A DNA stretch of 48,615 nucleotides from Staphylococcus caprae. Its GTDB lineage: Bacteria; Bacillota; Bacilli; Staphylococcales; Staphylococcaceae. Below, one piece after another: positions 1-9,289 of this stretch. Position 1 is the stretch's first letter. Every line of letters begins with the position of its first letter. The position numbers were made by a program, and so were the translations under genes. Where the stretch lies: the NCBI RefSeq assembly GCF_002902725.1, contig NZ_PPRT01000010.1, positions 1 to 48,615 of the forward strand. The letters run 5' to 3'. The notes beneath the pieces were generated by a model, which worked only from the letters and a program-made list of their open reading frames with translations, had not been told where the DNA came from and ran no database searches.

Positions 1-187
1 GTTTACAACAATATGTAAGATTTCAAAAGTGTTTGATTTAATAATGTCTAAATATATTGAAGTTTTCGAAAATTTGTTATTAATAATTATTACATTATTA
101 CAATTTCGAAAATTTTAATTTCGCTTAATTAAATTAAACTTCCTACAAACACTGTAAAATCAACCATCACACATCAAAGACTTAAAG

Positions 188-204
188 TATACAAAATGTT
201 AACA
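188..204 (-). promoter_or_regulatory. Possible WalR-type box upstream of the LysM-CHAP gene
   Basis: On the minus strand the site reads TGTTAA, 5 bases, TGTATA. This is one mismatch from the staphylococcal WalR consensus TGTWAH-N5-TGTWAH. Genes of this hydrolase family are typical WalR targets. I could not assign a convincing -35/-10 pair between this site and the start codon, so the call is tentative. The rest of positions 1-386 is AT-rich and holds no gene I can support. Confidence 0.3.
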
Positions 205-386
205 ATATTACAAGATAATAACAAAGCACACAGACGCTATTATTTTTGTTAGTATTGGGTACGTAATAAGAAAGTATAGTAAAAAGTAATTAAAGAGTTC
301 GATTCATGAAAAAAGACTTTTAGGGACAATAGGTCTACATATTAAACTCAATTAAAAATTTTAATTACATTTAAGGAGGAGTCACT

Positions 387-1193
387 TTGAAAAAGTTAGC
401 CTTTGCAGTAACAGCCGCTTCAGGTGCAGCCGCAGTACTTTCACACCATGATGCTGAAGCTTCGACACAACATAAAGTTCAGTCAGGAGAATCATTATGG
501 AGCATTGCTCAAAAATACAATACTTCAGTAGATAGTATTAAACAAAATAATAATCTAGATAGCAACATGGTGTTCCCTGGACAAGTCATTAATGTAGGTG
601 GAAGTGCTTCACAAAGCTCAAATTCAAACACTTCTTCAAACTCTGGTTCAGTTTCTACACACAATGTGAAATCTGGAGAATCATTAAACATCATTGCAAA
701 TAAATATGGTGTTTCAGTAAATGCTTTAATGAAAGCTAATAATTTAAATGGTTATTTAATTACACCTGGACAAACTTTAAAAATTCCTAGTGGCGGTTCA
801 GGTTCTGGTGGAGCTGCAACTACTCAAACTGGTAATGGTAGTTATAACTCACCTACTTTTAATCACCAAAACCTATACACTGAAGGTCAATGTACTTGGT
901 ACGTATTTGATAAACGTGCGCAAGCTGGTAAATCAATTAGCACATACTGGTCAGACGCTAAATTTTGGGCAGATAATGCAGCTAATGACGGTTATCAAGT
1001 AGATAACCAACCTTCAGTTGGTGCGATTATGCAAAGTACACCTGGTCCATATGGCCACGTGGCTTATGTTGAACGTGTGAATGGTGACGGAAGTATTTTA
1101 ATTTCTGAAATGAATTATACTAACGGACCTTACAACACTGATTATCGTACAATTCCAGCTTCTGAAGTATCACTTTATGCATATATTCATTAA
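387..1193 (+). CDS. Secreted LysM-CHAP peptidoglycan hydrolase
   Basis: Exported cell-wall hydrolase of 268 residues. An N-terminal signal peptide (about residues 1-25, ending near DAEAS) is followed by two LysM peptidoglycan-binding repeats (about 28-70 and 91-134), serine/glycine-rich linkers, and a C-terminal CHAP amidase/endopeptidase domain (about 155-268). The CHAP nucleophile Cys lies in the GQCTWYV motif and its His in GPYGHVAYVE. The start is TTG, chosen because a strong AGGAGG site lies 6 bases upstream. The length and two-LysM architecture fit the S. aureus SA0620/SsaA-like group, which is usually under WalKR control. An imperfect WalR-like box lies upstream. A strong terminator follows, so it is probably monocistronic. 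The exact bond cleaved cannot be told from sequence. Confidence 0.93.
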   Translation: MKKLAFAVTAASGAAAVLSHHDAEASTQHKVQSGESLWSIAQKYNTSVDSIKQNNNLDSNMVFPGQVINVGGSASQSSNSNTSSNSGSVSTHNVKSGESLNIIANKYGVSVNALMKANNLNGYLITPGQTLKIPSGGSGSGGAATTQTGNGSYNSPTFNHQNLYTEGQCTWYVFDKRAQAGKSISTYWSDAKFWADNAANDGYQVDNQPSVGAIMQSTPGPYGHVAYVERVNGDGSILISEMNYTNGPYNTDYRTIPASEVSLYAYIH

Positions 1194-1224
1194 TTTGTGA
1201 TCATCACATAAATTCAAAATAAGA

Positions 1225-1267
1225 GCTCTAAGACACTTTCGCGAAAGCGTCTTAGAGCTTATTTTTG
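1225..1267 (+). terminator. Terminator of LysM-CHAP gene
   Basis: Perfect outer stem AGCTCTAAGAC/GTCTTAGAGCT (1225-1235 with 1250-1260) around an inner CTTTCGCGAAAG palindrome, followed by TATTTTTG. The same outer stem core recurs in the terminator at 18303-18338. Confidence 0.9.
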
Positions 1268-1385
1268 TTAATTAGATCTAGATAGAGAGGATATATCCAG
1301 CTATCACTCATTCAATTTAGTAGTGTTAGTTAAATGATACGAAAGCACCTTATCTTAATAGTATTTAAGGGCTCAATTACATGTT

Positions 1386-1400
1386 AATACGAAGTATTGA
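1386..1400. repeat. Short repeat AATACGAAGTATTGA
   Basis: This 15-bp sequence is found again exactly at 47443-47457, at the right edge of a palindrome-rich intergenic element. It contains the small hairpin AATAC-GAA-GTATT. No gene is visible between 1268 and 1553. Confidence 0.5.
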
Positions 1401-1410
1401 ATATAAAAGT

Positions 1411-1456
1411 AGCAGTAAGAAGATTTCCATTAGGAATCCTCTTACTGCTATTATTT
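1411..1456. terminator. Hairpin in the spacer between the hydrolase and pitA
   Basis: Arms AGCAGTAAGA and TCTTACTGCT (1411-1420 with 1440-1449) enclose inner pairing GATT-TCC/GGA-ATC. A T-rich stretch follows on the plus strand and A-rich sequence precedes it. It can act in either direction between the convergent units. A second weaker hairpin (ACAAAG...CTTTGT, about 1493-1528) lies nearer the pitA stop. Confidence 0.6.
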
Positions 1457-1553
1457 CTGGAATGATATTCCATGCTCTCACTCGATATCAATACAAAGTT
1501 CATCTAATAAGAACTTCATCTTTGTATATGAGATAGCATATATTTTTGTATCT

Positions 1554-2564
1554 TTATTTTAAGAATAGATGAATGATAAAGTATATAATTCCAGCTAAGA
1601 TTGCTGAAATTGGTAATGTAATAACCCAAGTCACTACCATACGTTGTGCTGTACTCCATTTAACGCCTTTCGCACGGTTAGAAGCACCTACACCAAGAAT
1701 TGATGAAGACACAACGTGTGTTGTTGATAATGGGAAATGTAGTGATGATGCTACGAAAATTGTCAATGCAGACGAAAGATCCGCTGCTGCACCGTTAGCT
1801 GGACGAATTTTCATGATATTACCGCCTACAGTTTTGATGATTTTCCAACCACCTACTGCTGTACCAAGACCCATTGCAGTGGCACAAGCAATTTTTACCC
1901 ATAACTGAGGTTCTACACTAGCACCATTCTGAAGATTTGCAACGATTAATGCTAGAGTGATAATCCCCATTGATTTCTGAGCATCGTTAGTACCATGTGA
2001 AAATGATTGTAATGCTGCTGTGAAGATTTGGAAAAATCTAAAGTTACGGTTTGCACGTGTTAAATTCGCATTCTTAAACACGACTTTCACGATGGAATAC
2101 ATGATAAAACCAACGCAAAATGCAATGATTGGTGAAATAATCAATACGATAATAATCTTCGTAAAACCTTGATAATGTAGAACAGCGAATGATCCTTGTG
2201 ACGCGATAGCTGCACCTGCAATTGATCCGATTAACGCATGTGAAGAAGAACTTGGAATACCATACAACCAAGTTACTAAATTCCAAATAATTGCTGCAAT
2301 AATCGCTGCTAATACAACAACTAAACCATGCTGTAACTTAAATGGATCAACAATATCCTTAGTAATAGTTCCAGCTACTCCAGTAAATGTTAAAGCACCA
2401 ATAAAGTTCATAACTGCTGCTAACAAAATAGCAGTTCTAGGTGTTAACGCTCTTGTTGAAACCGCAGTTGCGACAGCGTTAGCTGTATCATGGAACCCAT
2501 TAATAAAGTCAAATATTAATGAAAATATAACTATAGCTATCGTGACAATTAAAATATATGACAT
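1554..2564 (-). CDS. pitA: PiT-family inorganic phosphate transporter
   Basis: Low-affinity inorganic phosphate:cation symporter of 336 residues in the cytoplasmic membrane, with about ten transmembrane segments. Both halves of the PiT signature are visible: FINGFHDTANAVATAV near the N terminus and SFSHGTNDAQKSMGI in the second half. The start ATG is preceded by AAGGGAG. It lies 14 bases after pitR and is clearly in the same operon. In S. aureus, PitA works beside PstSCAB and NptA, and point mutations in it are linked to daptomycin tolerance. That biology is known of the family, not shown here. The only doubt is which cation is coupled. Confidence 0.95.
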   Translation of the reverse strand: MSYILIVTIAIVIFSLIFDFINGFHDTANAVATAVSTRALTPRTAILLAAVMNFIGALTFTGVAGTITKDIVDPFKLQHGLVVVLAAIIAAIIWNLVTWLYGIPSSSSHALIGSIAGAAIASQGSFAVLHYQGFTKIIIVLIISPIIAFCVGFIMYSIVKVVFKNANLTRANRNFRFFQIFTAALQSFSHGTNDAQKSMGIITLALIVANLQNGASVEPQLWVKIACATAMGLGTAVGGWKIIKTVGGNIMKIRPANGAAADLSSALTIFVASSLHFPLSTTHVVSSSILGVGASNRAKGVKWSTAQRMVVTWVITLPISAILAGIIYFIIHLFLK

Positions 2565-2578
2565 AAATGAAGACTCCC

Positions 2579-3196
2579 TTAGCTATTTTTCATGATTATA
2601 GTTTCAAAATTATTAGCAACTGTTTGGCATTTATCAGCAATTTCTTCCATGCTTTGATAAATATCTTTTATTTTAATTAATGTGATTGGATCTGTTTCAC
2701 TGTTGAAGATGTGTTTCATTGATTGTCTTAAGATTCCGTCACAGTTTGTTTCAAATTCTTTAATATTAATAGAATGAATACGCATGTGAGATAACTTTTT
2801 ATCTACTAATAATCCTACAGCAAGCTTCATTTCAGCTACTGCTTTTTGGATATTTTCAACAAATTCAGCCATGTACTCATCAGTGTACTCAATTGAATAC
2901 ATTTCAAACATAGCAGAAGTCTCTTCCATCGCATCTAAAACATCGTCGATCGCATTACATAAAGATAGGATATCTTCACGCTCGATTGGTGTAATAAACG
3001 TTTGGTTTAAGTCAGTGATAACTTGATGCATTAATTCATCACCATGTGACTCATACGTTTTAATATTATCAGAATAAGCTTTCAAATCTAGGTGTGTATT
3101 AAAATCCATCTTACCGAATTCAATTGCTGCACGATCTAGGTTGAACACCATTTCTTCTAATTGAACCATGAACTTATCCTTTTTCTTACTAAACAT
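2579..3196 (-). CDS. pitR: DUF47/PhoU-like regulator of the Pit transporter
   Basis: Cytoplasmic, almost entirely alpha-helical protein of 205 residues in the DUF47/PhoU-like family, rich in long amphipathic helices and without membrane segments. Members sit directly upstream of PiT transporters and are thought to modulate them or sense phosphate/metal state. Start ATG follows GGAGG at good spacing. It is the first gene of the pitRA operon. The 545-bp upstream region carries two direct-repeat boxes of the WalR/PhoP type, suggesting control by one of those OmpR-family regulators. Confidence 0.9.
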   Translation of the reverse strand: MFSKKKDKFMVQLEEMVFNLDRAAIEFGKMDFNTHLDLKAYSDNIKTYESHGDELMHQVITDLNQTFITPIEREDILSLCNAIDDVLDAMEETSAMFEMYSIEYTDEYMAEFVENIQKAVAEMKLAVGLLVDKKLSHMRIHSINIKEFETNCDGILRQSMKHIFNSETDPITLIKIKDIYQSMEEIADKCQTVANNFETIIMKNS

Positions 3197-3317
3197 TCAA
3201 AATCCTCCATTTTGAGCGATTGTCACCAATCACATTCGTAAATTTTTAATCCATAAGACAAGTGGTTTAGGAACTTATTTACAATTTTCAGAAAAAAGTA
3301 GTAAGCAACTTTCTCAT

Positions 3318-3334
3318 TGTAAATACTATGTAAA
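3318..3334. promoter_or_regulatory. Perfect WalR/PhoP-type direct repeat near the pitRA promoter
   Basis: Plus strand reads TGTAAA, 5 bases, TGTAAA, a full match to TGTWAH-N5-TGTWAH. On the strand of pitRA it reads TTTACA-N5-TTTACA, the orientation expected of a PhoP half-box pair. It lies beside a candidate -10 for pitRA (TATAAT on the minus strand, 3338-3343), so binding here could hinder transcription. Regulator identity is inference. Confidence 0.5.
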
Positions 3335-3426
3335 TTTATTATAAAGTAAAACATTGCGGACGTTCTTAAATATACCGTTTTGTCCCTACTTGAAAATATC
3401 ACAAAATTTACATAACTACAATTCTA

Positions 3427-3465
3427 TTTACAAATTCTTAACAAATAAGAAACTTAAATTTTACA
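3427..3465. promoter_or_regulatory. Phased TTWACA repeats upstream of pitRA
   Basis: TTTACA (3427), TTAACA (3438) and TTTACA (3460) are spaced on an 11-bp grid, with one position skipped. The first two form a perfect TGTWAH-N5-TGTWAH box on the minus strand. Such 11-bp phasing is typical of PhoP and WalR sites. Confidence 0.5.
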
Positions 3466-3660
3466 TATTTTTCTGATCAATGTGTCGAAAGTCCGAACCA
3501 TTCAAATAAGAAACCTATATATCAATACTTAATACCTACTTATAACGTTCCCAACCGCTATTAAGTGAAAATAAATTGATATATGTGTTCCATGACAAAG
3601 TTAACGATTCATTTAATAAAATTCAACTATTTATTCACGACAAGCGAATTAAACAAAATA

Positions 3661-3705
3661 AAAAGCTTAGCATCAAAATTAAATTTACATGCTAAGCCTT
3701 TATTT
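3661..3705 (-). terminator. Terminator of vraG
   Basis: Minus-strand stem formed by GGCTTAGCAT and ATGCTAAGC around an AT-rich loop, then TTTTTATTTT. It lies about 40 bases after the vraG stop. The remaining spacer up to pitR holds regulatory repeats but no gene. Confidence 0.85.
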
Positions 3706-3742
3706 TCCAGAAATGTAATAATCCGTTCCTGTCATTTCTATA

Positions 3743-5632
3743 TTAAATTGAATGTCTAATTGTGCGTTTCGAATGATTATAGCCAATCACTGCGAATACT
3801 GCATAAATACCAGTATACACAGCCATAACAATAAAAATAGGTAGTTGATTGGTTACGCCCATAATATGCATGTATGCGAGAGATGCAAAATAGCCATGTA
3901 ATAAAGCAACAATTAATGGTAAACCAAAGTTAAATATGACCTTTAGCTTAAGTCCCTTCGACATATCTTGATGCGTAAATCCAAGTTTTCGCAAAATAGA
4001 ATAATTTTCAAGTTCATCCTCAGTTTCATCAATTTGTTTAATATATATAATACAGCCAGCTGCAATGAGGAACGTAATACCTAAGAAAGATGTAACAAAT
4101 AGCAAGACACCTGTTAAGCTTGTGATTTCACTTGCTGCTTCACTACGTGTTTCGATATTTTTACTAATATTTTGCACAATATTCTCTAATTCTGGCAGGT
4201 CTTTCTTATGTTTAATATCAAATCCATATTGAGATACAATATTTTTACCTTTAGCGTGCGCTCTAAGACTTTGATAATCTTCATCATTTAACACTAATGT
4301 AGCCCCACCTAAATCTACATCAGCCATGAAATAAACTTTGTTAATAGCTTTTCTTAATTTTACTTTGACATGATGTGCTTTCGAACCAATATAAGTCGAG
4401 CCTTTTTTATCTACTTTTACAACGTCTTTAATAGACCCTCTAGGAATAATAATATCAGTTTGTCCCTTATCAATATTAACGTTAGGAATGTACTTGTCGC
4501 TTGTCACAGCAATGAAACTTGGTCTCGCAATACCTTCTGTAAACATATGATCCTTGTATAATTTAGCATAAACGACTTCTTTATAATTGTAATAATGTTC
4601 AACGTTACGATTGTTGAGATCATATGCCAATTGATTTGCTTGCTTTTGACTTTTCAATGTAACGTCGTGCGGCGAATTAAGTACTACTTCATTAGTCAAT
4701 GTACTTCGACTTAATGCAGCGAAACAAAGTACGGATACTGTAATTGCTGAAACGATGGCCATTACCGTTAGTGAAAAAGCATTCTTTTTGATGCGATAGA
4801 TAATTGAGGATGTGAACATGACATCCGTCACACTGATATTGCCATTTCTGAAGTGCTGAATCGTCTTAAATACTAAAGACACTGTACTTCTAAAAAAGAA
4901 ATACGACCCTAGCACCGTTAGAAATAATATAATGAATGGCTGTAAGATAGAGTCGATATTTTCTATTAATTTAGTAGATAAAAAATATCCTCCCACTATC
5001 ATAATAATGCCTAGTAATCCTAATGTGATTTCACTAAACGTAATTTTTGTTTCATTCACTTCTTTTTTAGTTAAATCTGATGCAAGTTCTGAAATAGAAC
5101 GTTTGCGAATAAAAATATAACTTTGAATGATAACAAGTAAATATGCTACAGAAATGAGTACAAGTGTTTCTATAATAGCGTGATAACTAAATATGATAGA
5201 TACACTAATGTTAATACCTAGTAAACGTAGCACAATCATTAGGAGTATCTTCGAACCAAAAATGCCTAAAATAATACCAACGATGGCTGTCATTACAAAA
5301 GTCATAAGTTGTTCTATCATAATCATTCTCATGATATTCGATCGTGTTAAACCAATGATTTGCAATAGCGATAGTTCTCGCCCACGTCTTTTCATAAATA
5401 AAAAATTAGCATAAAGTAAAAAAACGACGATGATGATAAAAAGAAAATAACTTCCAACTTGTGAGCCTTCTTTAAGAATGGGATAGGATTGATTGCCGTG
5501 AAGATGGTGAGCATACTTTAATGTGACAAAACTAAAATAGAGTATAACGCTGATAATGAGTGACAATAAATATATGGCATAATGTGCAATATTCTGCTTG
5601 AAATTCTTAAATATAATCTCATTAAAACTCAT
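3743..5632 (-). CDS. vraG: VraG, permease of the peptide-sensing and resistance ABC transporter
   Basis: FtsX/MacB-type permease of 629 residues in the BceB-like family. It has ten predicted transmembrane segments: one near residues 15-35, a cluster before residue 310, and three at the C terminus. A large extracellular domain (about 320-510) separates the last two groups, matching the peptide-sensing loop of S. aureus VraG. The reading frame is open further upstream, but the ATG at 5632 (MSFNEIIFKNF) is preferred. It overlaps the vraF stop in the usual ATGAGTTTTAA arrangement and gives the family length. VraFG senses or handles cationic peptides with GraS and is the transporter partner of GraXRS encoded next door. 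Confidence 0.95.
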   Translation of the reverse strand: MSFNEIIFKNFKQNIAHYAIYLLSLIISVILYFSFVTLKYAHHLHGNQSYPILKEGSQVGSYFLFIIIVVFLLYANFLFMKRRGRELSLLQIIGLTRSNIMRMIMIEQLMTFVMTAIVGIILGIFGSKILLMIVLRLLGINISVSIIFSYHAIIETLVLISVAYLLVIIQSYIFIRKRSISELASDLTKKEVNETKITFSEITLGLLGIIMIVGGYFLSTKLIENIDSILQPFIILFLTVLGSYFFFRSTVSLVFKTIQHFRNGNISVTDVMFTSSIIYRIKKNAFSLTVMAIVSAITVSVLCFAALSRSTLTNEVVLNSPHDVTLKSQKQANQLAYDLNNRNVEHYYNYKEVVYAKLYKDHMFTEGIARPSFIAVTSDKYIPNVNIDKGQTDIIIPRGSIKDVVKVDKKGSTYIGSKAHHVKVKLRKAINKVYFMADVDLGGATLVLNDEDYQSLRAHAKGKNIVSQYGFDIKHKKDLPELENIVQNISKNIETRSEAASEITSLTGVLLFVTSFLGITFLIAAGCIIYIKQIDETEDELENYSILRKLGFTHQDMSKGLKLKVIFNFGLPLIVALLHGYFASLAYMHIMGVTNQLPIFIVMAVYTGIYAVFAVIGYNHSKRTIRHSI

Positions 5633-6383
5633 AGTTGACTCCACCAAGTACACTTTGAGTTCTGATGATTTCTTTATAAAATGTTTGTTTATCATCGTCA
5701 CCTTGATAAATTTCGGTAAAAATCTGACCGTCTTTTAGCATCACAACTCTATTAGAAAAGCTTGCAGCAACTGGATCATGGGTAACCATGATGATTGTAG
5801 TATTAAATTTTTCATTCATTAGTTTTAATCTTTTAAGTAAATCTTGGGTGCTTTTAGAATCTAAAGCGCCCGTCGGCTCATCAGCGAAGATAATGGATGG
5901 AACATTAATAAACGCTCTTGCAGCAGATGTGCGTTGACGTTGTCCACCTGACAATTCTGATGGATATTTGTCGCTGATATCACTAATATTTAATGCTTCT
6001 GCGATACGATGATAACGTCGATTCATCTCTTCTTTATCGACTTTTTGAACAGATAATGGAAGCATAATATTTTCTTTTACTGTCAATGTATGCAAAATAT
6101 TATAATCTTGGAAAATAAAACCAATATCTTTTTTTCTGATCTCAGACAATTGTTTATTCGATAGCTTTTCAAGTTGCTTACCATTTAAAGTAATAGAGCC
6201 CTTCGTCATATAATCTATTGAACTGAGTACATTCAATAACGTCGTTTTCCCTGAACCTGATGGTCCCATAATAGAGATGAATTCACCTTCATCAACGCTC
6301 AAATTAATATCTTTCAAAACTTCTTGAGCTAAATTTTTACTGCCATAAATTTTTGATAATTGTTTCACTTCTAGAATCGCCAA
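5622..6383 (-). CDS. vraF: VraF, ATPase of the VraFG ABC transporter
   Basis: ABC ATPase of 253 residues in the MacB/LolD/BceA class. Visible motifs: Walker A GPSGSGKT (about 39-46), signature LSGGQRQR (about 145), Walker B IIFADEPTGALD, and the H-loop His in MVTHDP. It pairs with VraG; the two genes overlap by 11 bases. The 141-bp gap to graS carries a candidate GraR site and promoter. In S. aureus GraR activates vraFG in response to cationic antimicrobial peptides, so a separate inducible promoter is expected here. Confidence 0.95.
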   Translation of the reverse strand: MAILEVKQLSKIYGSKNLAQEVLKDINLSVDEGEFISIMGPSGSGKTTLLNVLSSIDYMTKGSITLNGKQLEKLSNKQLSEIRKKDIGFIFQDYNILHTLTVKENIMLPLSVQKVDKEEMNRRYHRIAEALNISDISDKYPSELSGGQRQRTSAARAFINVPSIIFADEPTGALDSKSTQDLLKRLKLMNEKFNTTIIMVTHDPVAASFSNRVVMLKDGQIFTEIYQGDDDKQTFYKEIIRTQSVLGGVNYEF

Positions 6384-6470
6384 ATTATCACTCCTGTCTT
6401 ACTTCACACAACTTATCTCTTTTAAAAGTCAAAGCTAAACATGACTATTATTTGTTATTTATACTCTTTT

Positions 6471-6508
6471 ATTATAACGACAATAAATTACAAATGTGAT
6501 AATTGTAA
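6471..6508 (-). promoter_or_regulatory. Candidate GraR-dependent vraFG promoter
   Basis: A minus-strand -10 TATAAT (6471-6476) lacks a good -35. Instead an inverted repeat TTACAA...TTGTAA (6488-6493 with 6503-6508) covers that position. GraR/ApsR sites in staphylococci are described as ACAAA/TTTGT palindromes, so the placement suits an activator. Inference from position and sequence only. Confidence 0.45.
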
Positions 6509-6524
6509 GTAACAAAACGCATGT

Positions 6525-7565
6525 TTAAAATGACAATCTTGTCACTTTAGACATGCGTGCTACAATTTCATTTTGCTGTGGGAAAATGAAATAAAATGTT
6601 GTTCCTTGACCGACTTCTGACTCTACTTTCACATCAATACCCAATTGATCCTTGACGCTATGAACTAAGTAAAGTCCCATACCAGAAGATGCCGTTTCAT
6701 TTCGATTCATCGTAGATGTAAATCCTCTGTCGAAGATTCTAGGTAAATCTTTTTTACTTATTCCTCTACCATGGTCTTTGATTTTTAATATGACATGACC
6801 ATCTGCCATATAACTAGATAAATCGATAGTCGTATTTTCACTATATTTTAATGAATTGGAGAGAATTTGTCTTATCATCATTCTGCACCATTTCACATCT
6901 GTATAAACCTTATCAACATCTTCAAAGTTTAATTCAAACCCAATATCCTTCGCTTGACTAATATGGCGAGTTAATTGAATTTCATCAATAACCATACGTT
7001 TCAATTTAACGTGGTCGAAGTACATATCACGATTCTGTGATTCCAATCGCGTTAAGTATAGCTGTTTATCTAGCATTTCATTAATTCTAGCCCATTCAAA
7101 TAATAAAGCTTTTTTACGTTGATCATCCGCTTCTTGATCAATCAGTAATTTCATTGCGGTCACGGGTGTTTTAATATCATGCACGAATTCAGTTATCGTT
7201 TGTTCATGATTTTTTATTTGTAATTGTTGTTCAACGACTTTATCTTTTTGCGTTGCAATATGACGATACAAATAATCGACCATATGTTGTTGAAATGGTG
7301 TTTCAGCTAAATCTTTATGCTTGATTTCCTCAATTTCCTTATTTTTATAAAAATGTTTCGACAAACGTACTTCCTTAACAAAGGTAAATAACAAGAAGAG
7401 CACGCTCAACCCAAGATTTAAGAACACGATGTAAGCAACACTTTCGACAGAGATATCATAATCAATATACGAGATACCTAACATGACGAGGTTAAGGAAT
7501 ATAATCCACATAATCCAGTTAATGCGTGATCTTACAAATAACCAAAACCATTGTAAATTATTCAT
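6525..7565 (-). CDS. graS: GraS, sensor histidine kinase for cationic antimicrobial peptides
   Basis: Intramembrane-sensing histidine kinase of 346 residues. Two transmembrane helices (about 16-33 and 44-63) flank a nine-residue outer loop. Phospho-acceptor His129 lies in [14 protein letters not shown]. The N, G1 and G2 boxes of the ATPase domain follow ([22 protein letters not shown]). The start at 7565 is chosen because its ATG overlaps the graR stop (ATGAATAA) and the length equals the S. aureus protein; the open frame runs 21 bases further upstream. The loop keeps Asp35 and Asp37 but has Glu at 41, where S. aureus has Asp. GraS signals to GraR and needs VraFG for sensing. Confidence 0.96.
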   Translation of the reverse strand: MNNLQWFWLFVRSRINWIMWIIFLNLVMLGISYIDYDISVESVAYIVFLNLGLSVLFLLFTFVKEVRLSKHFYKNKEIEEIKHKDLAETPFQQHMVDYLYRHIATQKDKVVEQQLQIKNHEQTITEFVHDIKTPVTAMKLLIDQEADDQRKKALLFEWARINEMLDKQLYLTRLESQNRDMYFDHVKLKRMVIDEIQLTRHISQAKDIGFELNFEDVDKVYTDVKWCRMMIRQILSNSLKYSENTTIDLSSYMADGHVILKIKDHGRGISKKDLPRIFDRGFTSTMNRNETASSGMGLYLVHSVKDQLGIDVKVESEVGQGTTFYFIFPQQNEIVARMSKVTRLSF

Positions 7566-8232
7566 GTGCCATATATCCTTTACCAACTTTAGTCTCTATC
7601 GCTTCATCCATATTGATATCTGCCAATTTTTTTCTGAGACGGTTCACATTTACAGTTAAAGTATTATCACTTACAAAGGCTTCATCATCCCATAAAGCTG
7701 TAATTAAAGTATCACGAGTCACGATTTGATTTTGTTTGTTAATCAACATTTCTAAAATAATCATTTCCGTTTTCGATAGAAAGATGGTTTTATCACCTTT
7801 TTGAATGCTATCTTTGGATAAATCAACCACAGTATCTTGCCAATTTAGTGTCCGTTTTTCTTCTACACCAAATTCATATACACGTCTATAAATTGCTTGT
7901 AGCTTTGCGATAAGTACATTCGTGTAAAAAGGCTTTTGCATATAGTCATCGGCACCGAGCTCCATACTCATCACTTGATCCATCGGGTTATCTCTTGAAG
8001 ATAGGAATAAAATAGGGACATTAGATTCCTGTCTCATTTTTCTACACCAATAGAATCCATCATATTTAGGGAGTTGAACATCTAAAATAACAATTTCTGG
8101 ATTAAATTTTTCAAATGTATCCATCACATTGCCAAAATCCTCTACCCCTGCAACATTGAAATCCCATTGTTCTAATTCTTTTTTTAATTCTTGAAATAAC
8201 GTATTATCATCTTCGACCAGAAGTATTTGCAT
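7558..8232 (-). CDS. graR: GraR, OmpR-family response regulator
   Basis: Response regulator of 224 residues. The receiver domain (1-115) has the acidic pocket EDD at 7-9 and phosphorylation site Asp51 in ILDVQLP. A winged-helix DNA-binding domain (about 128-224) follows, with the recognition region [14 protein letters not shown]. In staphylococci GraR controls mprF, dltABCD and vraFG and so raises surface positive charge. It overlaps graS by 8 bases and follows graX by 17, forming the graXRS operon. Confidence 0.96.
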   Translation of the reverse strand: MQILLVEDDNTLFQELKKELEQWDFNVAGVEDFGNVMDTFEKFNPEIVILDVQLPKYDGFYWCRKMRQESNVPILFLSSRDNPMDQVMSMELGADDYMQKPFYTNVLIAKLQAIYRRVYEFGVEEKRTLNWQDTVVDLSKDSIQKGDKTIFLSKTEMIILEMLINKQNQIVTRDTLITALWDDEAFVSDNTLTVNVNRLRKKLADINMDEAIETKVGKGYMAHE

Positions 8233-8249
8233 AAAACATCACCCGATAT

Positions 8250-9173
8250 CTATTTTGTATATTTGAATTTCTCGCCTGACTGGACACGCCCTTGGAAATG
8301 TTTGATTCTACAATCAATTTCAAATCCTCTCATAAACAGTCCTTGAATAGGTGCTTGAATAAAGTAATAAATCGGCCAGAATAATTTAGGTATATAATCA
8401 TATAAATGCACCATGACTAATGAGCTACCTTTCAGCAGTCTAAACTCTAGTTTCCCTTGCTTTTTCAGGTTAGGTTTGACCAATTTACCGCCAACTAAAT
8501 GTAATGTAATAATATCTTCAGCTGTTTTTGTTTTCTTGAAAATTGCTAATGGCTTTTTACTATTTTTGCGATAAATAATGTAATCTTCATTTTCTTTTTT
8601 AGCATGGACGAAAGTCCCTTTCGTTTCATCCAACCATTGACAATAGTAGTCCACAAGTTGATTTAAAGTCCATTTTTTCGGTAATACCATTTTCATAGCA
8701 GTTCGGACATCATCATATTTAGATGGTTGTAGTTCAACATTAATATACGGCCGTTTAACTTCAACATTCGTTCGTTCAACAGGTGCACCATAAGCACCTA
8801 AGCGCTCCATTGTTTCATTATCATGGCGACTTCCAGGTATATAGATTAATTTCTTAATTTGGTTCAATGCTGCAGCCCTACCAAAATTATCTGCTGCAAT
8901 TAAATTTAAATCTCTTGCAGTCGCTTGTGTTAATTTCGCAGAGTTTTTAGTTGGATCTAAATAAAATACTGCTATATCCATACCTGCCATTGACTCAACA
9001 ACATTTTCATAATTAAATATATCGCTCTTTAACCACGTTATTTCTTCTGCCGAACCTTTATCTGGCTTAGGGTATTTAGATAATGCGTAGAGCTCTGCAT
9101 CATTTTCAATCACGCTACTTAAATATTTACCGATGTAGCCAGTACCACCTGCAAGTAAAACCTTAGGCTTCAT
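8250..9173 (-). CDS. graX: GraX, NAD(P)-binding accessory protein of the Gra system
   Basis: SDR/NmrA-like protein of 307 residues with an N-terminal Rossmann fold, whose dinucleotide-binding motif GGTGYIG is at about 8-14. The C-terminal half (about 150-307) is related to DUF2867-like domains. Start ATG at 9173 follows AAGGAG; the frame is open 54 bases further but without a ribosome site. In S. aureus GraX interacts with GraR and modulates signalling, though no reaction is known. It is first in graXRS, divergent from the acetyltransferase gene. Confidence 0.9.
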   Translation of the reverse strand: MKPKVLLAGGTGYIGKYLSSVIENDAELYALSKYPKPDKGSAEEITWLKSDIFNYENVVESMAGMDIAVFYLDPTKNSAKLTQATARDLNLIAADNFGRAAALNQIKKLIYIPGSRHDNETMERLGAYGAPVERTNVEVKRPYINVELQPSKYDDVRTAMKMVLPKKWTLNQLVDYYCQWLDETKGTFVHAKKENEDYIIYRKNSKKPLAIFKKTKTAEDIITLHLVGGKLVKPNLKKQGKLEFRLLKGSSLVMVHLYDYIPKLFWPIYYFIQAPIQGLFMRGFEIDCRIKHFQGRVQSGEKFKYTK

Positions 9174-9289
9174 GGTTATCGACTCCTTAATTTCCTTATA
9201 TTTAATAATTATTACTGATTCAAGCACAAAGTCCCAAACTATACTATAATAGAAACTACAATTTACTTAACTGAAAATGGAGTGTTTTC

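Noticed and set aside
5633..5701. N-terminal 23-residue extension of VraG
   Set aside because: It lies inside vraF, lacks a ribosome site, and would exceed the usual 629 residues. The ATG overlapping the vraF stop fits better.
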